Notes under the pieces: model-generated | Told to the model about the DNA's origin: nothing | Database searches by the model: none | What the model saw: only the letters and a program-made list of their open reading frames with translations | Part shown: piece by piece, positions 47,201-58,757 of the stretch | Layout: each line of letters begins with the position of its first letter | How positions within the stretch are numbered: position 1 is the first letter of the stretch | Assembly: GCF_001659605.2 (NCBI RefSeq) | Contig: NC_035171.2 | Location: 30,235,825 to 30,299,824, forward strand | Reading direction: 5' to 3' | Source: Manihot esculenta | Lineage: Eukaryota; Streptophyta; Magnoliopsida; Malpighiales; Euphorbiaceae | DNA: 64,000 nt | Position numbers and translations under genes: made by a program

Positions 47201-48577
47201 AGGGACATAGAGAACATTGTACAAAATAATTCTGGAATTTAGTTTAATGGTACCAATATGAGTAACCGATCTGGTGGAATTGTCAGGTAACCTAATGGTT
47301 TTGGGTGGGTTCAATTGAACAACTCGATCATAAAAATGGAGATGAGGTGTGATATGATCGGTTGCGCCACTATCAACTATCCAATTTTCCTTGCAATTAA
47401 AATTAATGCTAGAAAATACTGAATTGAGCAAAATACCTGCAAAGTTCACTTGTCTGACATCCCCATCTTCCTGATCAGCACTGCCACTCTTGGATTTGAT
47501 AAATTTCTGAAATTCATGTTGAAAGAATTCTGCCATCCCTTTGTCAACATTTTCTGCTCCCTTTTGCTGCTGCACTATTGATTTCAAAGGGGTCTCATCC
47601 ACTGCACCTCGAATGACATTGTTAGCTCTGTGGTATTTACTAATATCAATACCCTTCTTTTCCTGCATAGTAAGAAACCAATCTGGATACCCATGAATTA
47701 GAAAACAATCATCCACAGTATGACCTCCATTCTTACATTTAGTGCAGTATTGTTTCTTCTTTTCTTCTTTACGGAAAGAAGAATAGCTCCTATTATTTCC
47801 AGAACCAGCATTATTTCGACCACCTGAATAATTTCGTCTAGCAAGCATTACTGCAGCTGTCTCAGTTGAAGTCGAGCTATCTGTTTGGACTTCTCTTTGC
47901 TTTTCAACGCTCATAATCATTGAATATGCTTTATTGATAGGTGGCAACGGATCTTGGAGAAGAATCTGATTTTTAACATTATCATATTCATCTCCTAATC
48001 CCATTAAAAATTGCATCAATCTCCTATTGTTTTCATAATCTGTAATAGCAGTACCTGTTTCACAACAAACAGGCAATGGAGCCAAACATAACAATTCATC
48101 CCACTTCTTCTTCAAATTCGTGTAATATTCTGTCACAGTACTGTTGCTCTGCTTGTAACCAGCAATATCTCGCTCAATCTGATAGATCATTGGCCCGTTA
48201 CTTTCGCCGTATCGTTGTTTCAACTCATCCCAAAGAGCCTTTGCGTTCTTACAAAACACAAAAGCATCAGATATATCTTTTGACATGGCATTTAGCAACC
48301 ATGAAACCACCATACTATCAGCTGTCATCCATTTATCGTAATTTTCTGATTCAGGCGCTAGTGCTTTAATCTTCCCATTGATAAATCCCAGCTTTTTCTT
48401 AGCTCGAAGAGCTATTTGTACCGACCTACTCCAAGAAAGGTAATTTGGTCCTTTCAAGGGAGTACTCACAAGACTAAATCCTGGAGCCTCAGAATTACTC
48501 ACATAATAAGGATCTTCTTCAGTATTCTTGGTATTGATAGCGGCAATGATTTTTGCCAAATCTTCCGGATTCATCAT
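44222..48577 (-). CDS. Copia gag-pol polyprotein (complete, 1451 residues)
   Basis: One ORF encodes all functions in copia order. The Gag start has the Copia-like N-terminal domain (PLKGPNYLSWSRSV), followed by a CCHC zinc knuckle CTKCKNGGHTVDDC at about 275-290. Protease: WIVDSGATDH near 396-405 with the DSGA active site. Integrase: HSRLGH pre-core near 536, catalytic Asp in HVDLWGP (about 595), Asp in TDNGTEF (about 657) and Glu in NGVVERKHRT (about 694). Reverse transcriptase: KWVYRVKYHADGSIDRYKAR near 985, AYLHGFLDEDIYM, LYGLKQAGRQW, and the polymerase site LLVYVDD near 1130. RNase H: SDADWATCTDSRRS near 1296, SAESEYRAM, HIDIDCHVVRNQI, ending ADMFTKTL. No stop, frameshift or lost catalytic residue was seen. 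The product forms virus-like particles and copies element RNA into DNA; Gag and Pol share one frame, as in most plant copia elements. Lineage not assigned. Confidence 0.96.
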   Translation of the reverse strand: MMNPEDLAKIIAAINTKNTEEDPYYVSNSEAPGFSLVSTPLKGPNYLSWSRSVQIALRAKKKLGFINGKIKALAPESENYDKWMTADSMVVSWLLNAMSKDISDAFVFCKNAKALWDELKQRYGESNGPMIYQIERDIAGYKQSNSTVTEYYTNLKKKWDELLCLAPLPVCCETGTAITDYENNRRLMQFLMGLGDEYDNVKNQILLQDPLPPINKAYSMIMSVEKQREVQTDSSTSTETAAVMLARRNYSGGRNNAGSGNNRSYSSFRKEEKKKQYCTKCKNGGHTVDDCFLIHGYPDWFLTMQEKKGIDISKYHRANNVIRGAVDETPLKSIVQQQKGAENVDKGMAEFFQHEFQKFIKSKSGSADQEDGDVRQVNFAGILLNSVFSSINFNCKENWIVDSGATDHITPHLHFYDRVVQLNPPKTIRLPDNSTRSVTHIGTIKLNSRIILYNVLYVPSFSCNLLSVSLLTRTCRMSVHSFPEYCLFQDLQTEEVLAKGTVFDDLYYLTADSFNRVSNCNSVNRCFEHNKHLAMLWHSRLGHVSFKRLKHVDGVVKCDYTELMCPVCPVAKQTRLSFPTSSISTKDVFDLIHVDLWGPYKLKSVTNAVYMLTIVDDYSRFCWTYMLKTKDQVLIALKSYFCYVLTHYDKKIKIMRTDNGTEFVNSACSSFLQEQGTLHQRTCPYTPQQNGVVERKHRTLLNIARTLFFQSKLPPHFWSELLLAATHITNRLPSENLQWKTPYERLHGKQVNYGYFRTIGCLCYATNTVPHKTKFAPRAFPCVLLGYAQNQKAYKLFCLTTKTIISSRDVIFMENIFPFHFDQPTDATNFVLPTCISDTDYTPPSSATDIQIVDSAPALSTESTVTDTNVPSGNDGHISLEGETALQIVPAPPSQVRRSTRSKKPPAWFDDYVTNTSSTSRLNFSSSHVTFIANLSKVKEPCNYNDAKNNLNWVNAMRTELDALDKNNTWILTALPPNTKPVGCKWVYRVKYHADGSIDRYKARLVAKGYNQLLGLDYNQTFSPVAKLVTVRVFLTVAAAYSWHVKQLDINNAYLHGFLDEDIYMQVPPGYDKAEVGQVCKLQRSLYGLKQAGRQWNKELTASLLSQGFKQSSFDHCLFTKGTGDTFIALLVYVDDCLIASPSAALISSLRHYLDKKFTIKDLGDVKYFLGIEVARTDTGMMLTQHKFITDIISDTGLQDAQVAGSPYIQGVKLTADMGQPLQDVESYRRLVGRLLYLSMTRPDISYAVQQLSQFMQAPRTMHLKAALTVVKYLKGTSFIGLFLPATNDLKIRAFSDADWATCTDSRRSITGYCIFLGTSLVSWKTKKQSTVSRSSAESEYRAMATTVCELQWLTSLLTDFHISVVKPIPLHCDNKAAIHIAANPVFHERTKHIDIDCHVVRNQIQAGLIHTPYLPSSLQLADMFTKTLPSHSYHDFVSKLGLVDFSSPPA

Positions 48578-48613
48578 CGTGAAATTGTAAATTAAAACCT
48601 AACAAATATCGAA

Positions 48614-48629
48614 CCTGGCTCTGATACCA
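48614..48629 (-). promoter_or_regulatory. Primer-binding site of the copia element
   Basis: Minus-strand TGGTATCAGAGCCAGG, a perfect initiator tRNA-Met primer site, directly abuts the 5' LTR end at 48630 with no spacer. Confidence 0.92.
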
Positions 48630-48896
48630 TCAAGAGGATCGAAGAAGCCGGCAAAAACAAATATTCATTTGGAAGAGGAGCTCAAGATTGAAGCTGCCTC
48701 TGTAATTTTTATATATCTTACTTTCACTACTGCAATTTACATATATATATATATACAGAGTCATAGTCCTAAGTAAAGAAGGAGTGTGTGTTAACAATTA
48801 GTTAAAAGAACTATTCTAACGGGATTTTACAGATATAGTCGGGATTTTACAGGATTTTGCAGATATAGTCAAATGTCATATCACATATCCTTTATA
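48630..48896 (-). repeat. 5' LTR of the copia element
   Basis: 267 bp, identical to the 3' LTR except T for G at 48876. Flanked on the right by TAGGA. Confidence 0.95.
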
Positions 48897-49250
48897 TAGG
48901 ACATGATACTTTAAATAAGCATTGCAGTCTAGTTGCCTACTCTTTTGTTTTGACAGGAATATATTACAGTTTCCCTGTTTTCTGGCATGAAAAACCTGGC
49001 ATTTCCTTAATCTTATTTTGTTGTTTATATATGAGAAATGGCTTGGTGGGGTTGGATGGAAATTGGATTTGGAGTTAACTCTGCAGCCACGGCATGTGAA
49101 TGAATGTGATATCATTTATACTTCCAACCTTTTCTGCTATGGATTTTTTAAGAGGTAACTAATCCTCAATGGAAAACCATGTGAATTCGTTGACTGCAAA
49201 ATTGCTTTTTAGCTTCACAAATATAGATTCATAGTCTTACACAAGGAGAG

Positions 49251-49322
49251 AGACTATTGCCTCTTGAAGTAATCTGCAGACCATGCTAAGATACCATGAA
49301 GCTGCTACCGGCTCTTAAGCCC
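49251..49322 (-). pseudogene. GH18 gene relic (C-terminal fragment)
   Basis: On the minus strand this reads LKSR, stop, QLHGILAWSADYFKRQ, stop. It matches [19 protein letters not shown] of the intact GH18 protein (residues 269-287) and then, after a small deletion, the following bases. Same orientation as the intact gene, 6 kb upstream of it. The rest of the copy is not recognisable in the flanks. It is best read as a remnant of a tandem GH18 duplicate. Confidence 0.75.
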
Positions 49323-50960
49323 ATAATCGGTCCTTTAGTATGAGGTTTCGGTCCAATTCAAAAACTGGAACTAATTAATCAATTTGATTTTAATTTCGTC
49401 TGTCTGATTTTAATCTATTTATAAATAAATACTGTCATAAGTATTTTTTTTAAAAATAGTATTATAACATTTTTCCAATAATTGGTATTGGAATATCTTT
49501 TTAATAAAAAATAAAAATACTAATGAAATTTAACTTATTAATTCTTGAATATTTTCAAAATCGTGAAATTTCGAATTTGAGCTGCATTGGTTTAATTTTT
49601 TTAAAAAAAAAAAAAAAAAAGCATGCATGTTTTTTCCCCGAAGGAATCCGTTGTAATTTGGAAGGGTAGAATGGCTAAACCGGCCGGATCAAGAAACTCA
49701 GGTTGGCCCAATTTGAAAAAGTTTCTCTTTATTCCAATTCCAATTTTGCTTTTCTTTTTTCATCCTATGATTTATACTTGAGTCAAGTTTACTTTTCTTT
49801 TCTTGTTATTTTTAAATTATAAACCATTTACTTTAGAAGTATTTATTAATTAATTTATTAATATATTTTTATTATATATTAAAAGATAAAATTCGTTCAT
49901 GTCAAAATTTTGATTTTTATGAAACAATATGAATAGAGAGTACATTAAACAAAAAAGACTAAGCGAAATTTATTATTTTTACTATATTCATTACATTTCT
50001 TAATTCATATAAAAGTTAAGAAAAATTCTTTTAAAAATAAGAGACTAATTAATAAAATTTTAAAAATTATAAAAATTAAAAAGTAAAATATTTAACAGTT
50101 AAAAATTAACGAAATAATTTATTAATAAATTTTTAAAATGTTATGCACGTTTTAATATATTTTTCAAAATTAAAGAATCAACCAATGAGTTTTTTCTTAA
50201 ATTAATTTATGTATCAATAGATTTTAACTCATTAATTTTAAAGTTATTTTTAAATCTGAAAAATCACAAAATCAAATTAGTAAGTTAGAAGAAAAAATGA
50301 ACTGAGGAGTTCTCCCAACTTTAATAGTAAAGTTGAAGTCATTTTTGCAAGGTGGCCTCCAAATTCTAACAACCACAATTAGATAACATGTTGGTGTCAA
50401 AATAAAGAAAACTTGACAATGTATTTAACTTCTAGTTTCTTTGTAATGATTAAGGATATATGTTCAATCAAAGCACTGATTTATCTAAAACAAATCAAAT
50501 CTATTGGGAGTTTGTTTGTTTGTTTTGTATTTCTTATAAGTTGTGGTTCTTAATGCTGCATCCAAAAATGTCATTGTCTTTGATCTATAATAACCTTTTG
50601 GGTGATTTGTATATTTCCTCCATGGTTGTGATGTTTAAGTTTGAGGATGATAGTGGGGGGGTGCCATGATCTGTACCTGCTTTTTATGTATGAGCCTATC
50701 ATAATCATGCACCAAGAATTTACCACCACTTCTAATTAACATATATGTATAGCACTGGAAAATGACTTTCACTGATTGTGATGTATGATAAGAATCACAT
50801 GCCAATGCTGGCTTGAAGTAAATCAAAAGCAACTAATTGCACAAGAAACATACATGGTGATTGAAGCTTTTTTTTTTTGGTGATTGAAGCTTTTTTTTTT
50901 TTTTTAGTTAGGGTAAGAGAATTGAGAGAATTAAACTCATGACTTTTTGATGTAATGACA
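49323..50960. other. AT-rich gene-free region
   Basis: No coding-like frame. Poly-A/T runs are frequent; AGCATGCATG lies at about 49620, and a duplicated GGTGATTGAAGCTTTTTTTT occurs twice at 50860-50900. Nothing else recognised. Confidence 0.5.
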
Positions 50961-50965
50961 CGGAA

Positions 50966-51294
50966 TAACTAATATTGAATTTTACAGCAGATTTGAATCG
51001 GGTCTAATTTTTACTGTCGACGCACGACTTTTAAAAGTGTAATGAGAGCCACAGGCTTATCACAAAGTTCGAGGTAAAAATTTCACCGTTTAGAGAGTTA
51101 ATTTTGCATTTTAATTATTTTTTTAGATATTTTTATAATTTTGTATATTAAAATTTTTTTGTATTATAAATAGTCTTTCCTTAATTATTTGAGGTAATTT
51201 TCAATTTTTTAAAAATTTCAATAAGATTTTTTGTTTTTAGTTTCTTGTTTGTATTATATCGTCTTAACCAAACATTATTTATTAAATCTCCTGA
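50966..51294 (+). mobile_element. Solo LTR related to the 28.5-35.2 kb gypsy family
   Basis: Blocks CGCACGACTTTTA, GAGAGCCACAGGCTTATCACAA, TTTGCATTTTAATTATTTTT and TATTATAAATAGT follow the same order as in the gypsy LTRs at 28544 and 34819, with a TATA box at 51165-51173. A 5-bp direct repeat CGGAA flanks it (50961-50965 and 51295-51299). It is strongly diverged, and no internal domain adjoins it. Confidence 0.7.
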
Positions 51295-51299
51295 CGGAA

Positions 51300-54200
51300 T
51301 CTAATTAGTTCTTTATCATGTAAGTACCACCAGATTAAATTCATAGACTTACACAAATAAATAAAAAATCAAAGGTAGCTTGAGTTGGTTTTGAGGAGAA
51401 CACATTCTTGTGGGAGTGAGAGCTTAGAGGCCACTTTCTATAGGTGATGACAATTGATGAAGTGAAAATTAGCTCCATACTAAATCTCAAACTACTCCTA
51501 ATTGAAGGAACTTAATCGACGGATTTTATTTTATTAGTATAAGAGTTGTCTCTAAAGATGTGAGATCTTAAATTTTACCTTCACTTATAGTCAGTTATAT
51601 CAAAAAATAAAAAATTTGATACTATATGGGTTAGTTATATCAAGAGATGTGTCTTTTTCTAAACTCTAAGTGTATTAATTTTTTTTTATTAAATAACGAA
51701 GTACTCAAATGAGTAAGTCGGTGTGTCTATAATGTACCTAATTACATATATGAATTATGTACACGTATTAATCGCATGGAGGACTAGTCATTCAGAATCC
51801 CACATTAACTTGTAAATAAGTGTGTATTGGAATCCATATGAGTTAGTATGACTTAATAAAATTATCATGATTTTACTCTGAGAGTATCCTATTTTTGAGT
51901 TTGTGTACGTGTGTTCTACCTTTGATTAAAAAAATAAAAATAAATTTATATACAAAAGAAAGAATGATAGAAAGATATTCAAAATTTGATTAAAAAAAAA
52001 GAAAGATATTCAAAATGATTCTTGAGAAGAGACACTTTCCTCCCACTTAAAATATAAAATTTTTGAAGAATTCAATTTATTTTGTTTTTCTTCATCAAAT
52101 TCTATACTTGAAATATAAGAATTATTTTTTTAATTTATAATTTTATAAAAATTCATTTGAATATTTCTTCCCTAATAAATTATGCTAATCGGAGGTGTTT
52201 TCATGATCAAATGATTAAATTTTCACGCGAGAGTGAGAGTACAAAAGTTTGAATATTAAGTCTTAAGGCTTAGAGTTAAGGGCTCAAAATTAATTTCAGG
52301 AAATCCTTTTTTAATATAAACAAGAAAAAAAAACTCACTTTCTAGCTATATATTCATTTACAAATATTATTTATAGTGCGAGTAATTGAAAACATAGCAT
52401 ATAAACATTAATCCAGGGTTAAAATTTAAAAATTTGTAAAAATCTAATTCAATTAATTTTTTAAAAAAAATTTTATATTTAAAATATGATAATTGAAATG
52501 GTTTAATTTTTAAAATAGAAAAGAATTTATTTTAAAAGAAATAAATTCCAAGCAAAACAAATTCAGGACAAAATCAATATTGCAATTTTACCGAATAAAG
52601 ATTTAAATTAGAGAGCAAAAATCTATTTGCAAATAGTTTTAATTCTTCGTTTGTTTTACGAAAAATACTTTTCATATTTTATGATGTTTGGAATATTGAA
52701 AAAATTTAATCAATAGAAAATGTTTTTCTGATTAAAAAAAATTAAATTATTTTATAAAAAATGACTTTTTTTTATAAAAAAATGAGTAATTTTTCACTCT
52801 TTAAAATTTTATGAAGTTCTCCTTATATAAATTTATTAATAAAACATATTTTTTTAAATTAAAATTAAGTAATAAATAATAAATTATTTTATTAAAAATA
52901 TTTTTTAAATACAAATTATTTTCCGCTAAATATAAATTTTGTTTTTCAAAACCACTTTTTTGGCATATGAAAACTAAATTGCAAAAATGTATTGTCTATT
53001 ATCAAATAGATTTTTTTTTCTCGGAAAAAAAAAATATTTTGTCTGAAAAATACGTTTAGCAACATCAATACCAAACATGATGTTAAGATTTAAAGTAAGA
53101 AAGAAGAATAACAACAGCTTCAATTGCACCCCCAACTACTAACAGCTAATTTAGAGCGGCTAGCTAGCAAGCAGCATTTGGGTTAATAGTATACCAATTA
53201 CCAAACGACCTTTTTAAAAAGGGGACATGTTTGAGAATCCTATGATAAGAATTTTCATGGATAAGTTACTATATATTTTCTATAATTTATTATAATTAAT
53301 AAGTAAGTTTTGTAGTTTGCCATTTCAAAAAAAAAAGTTTTTGTAGTTTGAAAATAATAATAATAATAATATATTTAATAATTATGATAAATTATTGAGA
53401 ATTTTCATAGGAGAAAGAATCAAAGCCTTTCATTTACCGGTGAACGATAGTCAAAATATTAACTCAATCAAAAAGTTAATTCAAAGAGGAGGGAAGAGAG
53501 CTTAAAACCTTTATAACGGATACATTATCTTATTGCAAACTAATATAAAATTTAACACACACTCTCATATTTAAAATTATACTGTAGTGTGACATATTTA
53601 CGAGAGATCTAATATTGGTGAGAGGTTCTAATACAATATTAAATTTAGTTCAGGTTTAACTCACTCAAAAATTAGTTTAAAAGGATAAGTGCTTATAACA
53701 CGGGACACATTATGTTATATTAAATAAATGTGGAATTCAATAAAAAAAAAAAAAAGAAAAACTTATTGTACTTGTGAAGTGAAGCATATGTTACAAGTAT
53801 ATATAGGATTGAGTATGTCTCAAGTATGCATGCATATACTTATAATATATGTTAGATGCATGCATTAATACAAGTGAAAATTGAGATAAAGGATGAAAAG
53901 AGCGAAAAGATGTCTATCACTTGTTACTTGTTGGATTGTTGGATATGTTAGCAAGACATATTTAAAAATCTCTTTAGGCTTAATTTTTTTTCCAATCGTT
54001 AAATATTTAAAAAAAGAAAACAATACAAGTAGTATATAAAAAAACATATTTAACAATTTCTTCATAATCTACCATTTTAGATTAAAAAACGAGTAGTCCC
54101 AAATGCATTTGTATAAAGAAAGGGCGATACAAGTCGACTTAATTCAAGATCAAATATATTTAATAGAAATAAGGGTGTAAATAAATTAAACCAAGTGAAG

Positions 54201-57200
54201 ATTTGAAAAGTTTAATTTCAATTTGTAAATTTTTTTTTTCTTTAAATTCAAGTCAAATTCAAATTTGATTTATTTCAAAGTAAGTTGAGTATATATTAAT
54301 AATTTCAAATTTAGTTTATCTAATAAATGAATTAAGGCTAATCAAGCTTTTATCAAATTAAGTTGCTGAATAGTTTTTTATCAAATTAAGTCTACAATAA
54401 CTATTCAACAACTTAATTAATATAAATTCTAATGAATTTTAATTTAAAAATAAAATAAATAATTCTAATTAAATAAATATATTCATAAATTAACTTATAA
54501 ATTTATTAAAAAAACTCTCAATTATAATGAGTTGAATATTTTCATATTCAAACTTTTTAATTTATTTAGATTACGAATTGAATTAAATTAAATTTTTATC
54601 TAAACAAGTCGAATATCTCATAAAATTGAGTCATTTATAACTTTAAATAGGAATGAAATATCATGTAAAACGCTTTTGACCTAAAGAATAAATCCACAAA
54701 GTCCGAACCACATTATCCCCTAAACTAATTACTTTTATTAATGACATTATCCTCTAAAATAATTTCAGACTAATAATGTAATTTCCTTTTTTTTTATTCT
54801 TTTTTCTCTTGAAGAAAATATGAATAGCCTGTGGATTTTCTTAGGTTATCTGCCAAATTACAAGATGAGATCCCATATGCTTAAACTTAAATGCTACCTT
54901 ACAAAATTCTTTAAAGATACCTTAGAATAAGAATGCACTGTAAATTGGGACTTGGGTTTTTCTCATTTAAGCCAACTGTACTGCCAAGATTACCAATTTA
55001 ATTCCATGTCTTAAACTAGTTTTGTTTCTAGATCTTTTATATTATGCTAATTCAACGTCTTCCATGGCTGTGATGCTTTACTAATGGGCTATGAAGGTTC
55101 CTTTGCTATGCTGGGTTTCTTTAGGCGAAGTTACGTGGTCTGTGAGCTTCAGCTAGTCCTTCCTTTCTTTATTAGACTATTGCCATGTTTTCCTCCGACC
55201 AACAGCTCTTGGCGGCAGCAAATGGAGCTCTCATGTCTTTAAAGTTGTTTTTGTATTCCACATCTATTATGAATAGGTGCTGTGTATATTTATAGGTGTG
55301 TATATTTATATATCACTGAGAATTTTTATTAAAATTATTATGATTTTAATTTAAAAATTAAATAAAAAAATTAAATTTCTCTAAAGTAAATATAATCTGA
55401 GGTTTTTTTTTTTTTTTTTTTTAATTTAATGTGAAAAAAGGGAGTCAAATATAATTGTGACTGGCTATCCCTTCACCAAACATGCATAATATAGATTACT
55501 TGAAATGCATTCTTTTTCCCATTTGGCAACCCATCTTTCAAAGAAATCAACCTTTTGTTTTATGCAAATATCTCTTTTTCTGTCTCTTTATAGGTGGAGC
55601 AGATTTTACCAAATCTTATTTCAAAACAACAACACAAAACCAATATCAAATTTCTTCTTTTTTATAGATTATGATAATATTAAATTAAAAAATTTACTAT
55701 TTAATTATTATGGTATATAAAAATTTATTAATTAATTTTTAAATTTTAAAAAATAAATTAAAATATTTATAAAATTTTTAAAAATCTACTAATTAATACC
55801 TGTTTTAATTTTATAAAATGTCCACTAATTTGAGTGAAGCTTTGAAAAGGTGGAATCTAAGAGGTAATAGAAGAAGAAGAAGGAGGAAGGCTGTTGAAAT
55901 GAAAAGGAACTATTGGCATGTGGCCTACTTCACATCACTCAGTCACATGGAGCTTCCTACTTTGCCACCACACACTAGCCCCACTTTGTTTTCCTTTCCT
56001 TTATCATCTTTTTCCCCTTTTTTTATTTTTTAATCCCATTCTTTTCCTTTTTTACCTAATTTATCTCAATTTTTAATATTTATCACTCTCTTCCCCCAAA
56101 CACCCTCCCAAAAAAAAAATTTTTTTAAATTGTCACTTTAACTCAGTTGTGACTTTTAATAAATGCAACTTAATTACATTTTTAATTAATTTAAAAGACA
56201 ATTTATAATATAACCTATAAAATTTAATTGAACTCGCATTTTAGTCCCTATTAATTTATTAAAAAATAATTTGGTATTAAAATATTATTGTGTTAACAAA
56301 ATAATCTTTTTAGATTATAATAATTTAATTTTTTAAATTTTACTATTTATAGTAATTGAATCTCTTTAATTTTAATAAATATAATTATTTAATACTTATA
56401 ATTTAAATATTTGTAAGGATGTAGTACATTTAATTTGAATTAAATTCTTTAATTAGATAAATTTAACAAAAAAATTAATTTGTTAATGAAATAAAATTTT
56501 AAAAATTAAATTATTTACTATTAAAAAATTTAAATCCTCCAAATTTTGTCAAAAACTATATTATCAATTACCACAATTTAATAAGGTCTCTAACAGCTAT
56601 ATTCATCATAATTTTCTATTTAAAATAAAAAAAATTAATTTAATTAATTTTTTTGTTAGTCATTTTATTAAAAAATTGAAGTGACACATATTTTTGTAAA
56701 AATTTATTTTTTAATTAATTATTTCAAGTGAAGATTATTCGATTATATTGATTGAGATTTAAATTATGAAAATAGGATATAAAATTTTAAATAAAATAAA
56801 ATATAAAATTTTATTATATAAAAATAATATTTTAGTATGAATAATGTTGTATTGTTATTAAAATTTTATTTTTTATTTGAAATTATAAAATATTTAAATA
56901 ATTAATATTATTTAAATTATTAAAATTTAAATTTAATATATTTTAATATTGATTACATCAATCAATCAAGTAAATTGCGAAGGAAAATTTAAAAAAAAAA
57001 GTGAAAATCAAATCCTAAGATCCAAAATCATGGGTCCCAATAGGCCGGCCAACACAACACAATGAGAGCCTACAATATTGGGGAGTTTTCAAAGTCTACA
57101 TATCTTATTTTATTAATTTTCCTAATAATTAATTACCTGCCTTTGACATTATTTAATATAAACAAATCATTTCCTTCATTATTTATCATGTTTATTTCTA

Positions 57201-58757
57201 AATGTAGATTTAAAATCTTATGGTTTTAATCAATTTTTTTACCAGCTCAAAAATATAATTTTAATACCATTAAATTTAAAATATTATTTATATAATTTAT
57301 ACAAAAATTCTCTAATTTTGCAGAATGAAGACAAAATTTTGAACTAATTACTTAATTATAAGGTGATGGAGAGTAAATAATAACAAATCCATGATCGAAT
57401 CTTAAAAATCAAATCAATTTAAGACATTGAAAGACACCCAATCTCATACCTAAATCAAAAGAGGGTTTGTTTGTCAATGTGTAAGCTAGCTAGGGACCAT
57501 AACTAGGGAAAAGAAATAAAGAGAAGAGGGAAAGAGTCAAGATTTAATTATAATTGTAATTATATTTTTGTTCCGATTTTGATGAAAATTTAGACTTTTA
57601 TATAATATGATTGAACTAAATTAATCATTATTATAATAAAAAAATAAACAAATATATAAATCTATTTGTCGCCATCACGAGTCATAAATAATGAAAATTA
57701 AGATAATAGAATCTGAAATCTCTCAAATTTATTTATACATTTCCATCATATTAAATATAAAACGATTCATTATCTTAACATAGTTCTATATTTAGAACAT
57801 ACCAATTTTTTTAAAATTTTTATATGTAAATTTTTTTAATATTTTTAATTATTAAATCTTTATATTTGAAATTCAACCCTTCAAATCTTTAATTTTTCAA
57901 TTTTTATTTCGGTATAATTTCCTTATTTCTTCAAAACCCTTGCATCATCGATTTCTTGATAAACATCAAGAGCTCCACTTGAACTTCACTTTTCTCCGCC
58001 TCAAGATCCTCCTCATGGGCAGTAACCCTCTTATCAACGGACAATGATTCATTGTACTTGAATTTATTACTTCTTCACCTTAGGCAAAAGCTTTCTATAA
58101 TAAGCCTCTTCATTAGGCAAATCCCTTTCTACAATAGCAAAGCTAAATAGGAAACTATTCTATCTAGAAAATAATCATCCATTTTTTTTATTGAAAATAA
58201 AATAATCGTGAAGAAATATTTCTTCAACTTTAATTTTAAAAAAATCTCTTTAAATCTTAGTGTTCCTAGAATTATCAATCACAAATGTAACACTTTTAAT
58301 CATATGAAACAAGGATATATAAAAACCTAGTCTTTTGGCGAAATTAAGAAGAGCACATCTTGTCATGTTCTAATAGGGCCAAACATGCTAAACATGTTCC
58401 ATGGAGAAAGCATAGACAAGAAGGCACTCTAGGCATGTCTTTAATGATTCATGACACGAAGAAGGCTAAGTTCGTTTTAGAGTATTATTTTAAGTTTGAT
58501 AAATAATTCAGGACTATATATTAATTTTTTAAAATTTGATGATTAATATTATTTTAGAAGAGTTTATTCTCTCAAAAACTATTTATGTGTGAATATGTAT
58601 TATTATCGAAAAATATAATTTGACTTTTGAACTTTACCTGAAAAGTCATTTGGGAATTTAATCTTTTTATTGTTAACTTTTAATACCTAATTTTTATAAA
58701 AGTGTAACTATTTAACCTCTATACGCGCGCATGACTTATAAACTATCTAAATTTTAA
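51300..58757. other. AT-rich gene-free region
   Basis: Seven kilobases with no convincing gene. Content: poly-A/T runs, a (TAA)n tract at about 53348-53370, and AT-rich MITE-like words near 55.68-55.80 kb. A GC-richer patch near 54990-55260 lacks an open frame. The 71-codon frame at 55818-56033 (Arg-rich start) has no family features and is taken as chance. Confidence 0.55.

Larger units (their letters stand above)
43947..48896 (-). mobile_element. Intact, recently inserted Ty1/copia retrotransposon
   Basis: 4950 bp on the minus strand, flanked by a perfect 5-bp duplication TAGGA (43942-43946 and 48897-48901). Both LTRs are 267 bp and differ at one base (44193 G, 48876 T). A tRNA-Met primer site abuts the 5' LTR, a G-rich polypurine tract abuts the 3' LTR, and one uninterrupted ORF fills the interior. 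Every part needed for transposition is present. The near-identity of the LTRs means insertion in the recent past, the youngest event visible in the window. The LTR ends are TATAAAGG...CCTCTTGA instead of TG...CA. Confidence 0.97.

Noticed and set aside
55818..56033. 71-codon frame with an Arg-rich start
   Set aside because: Arises from an AAGAAGAAG tract. Nothing supports translation or a family.
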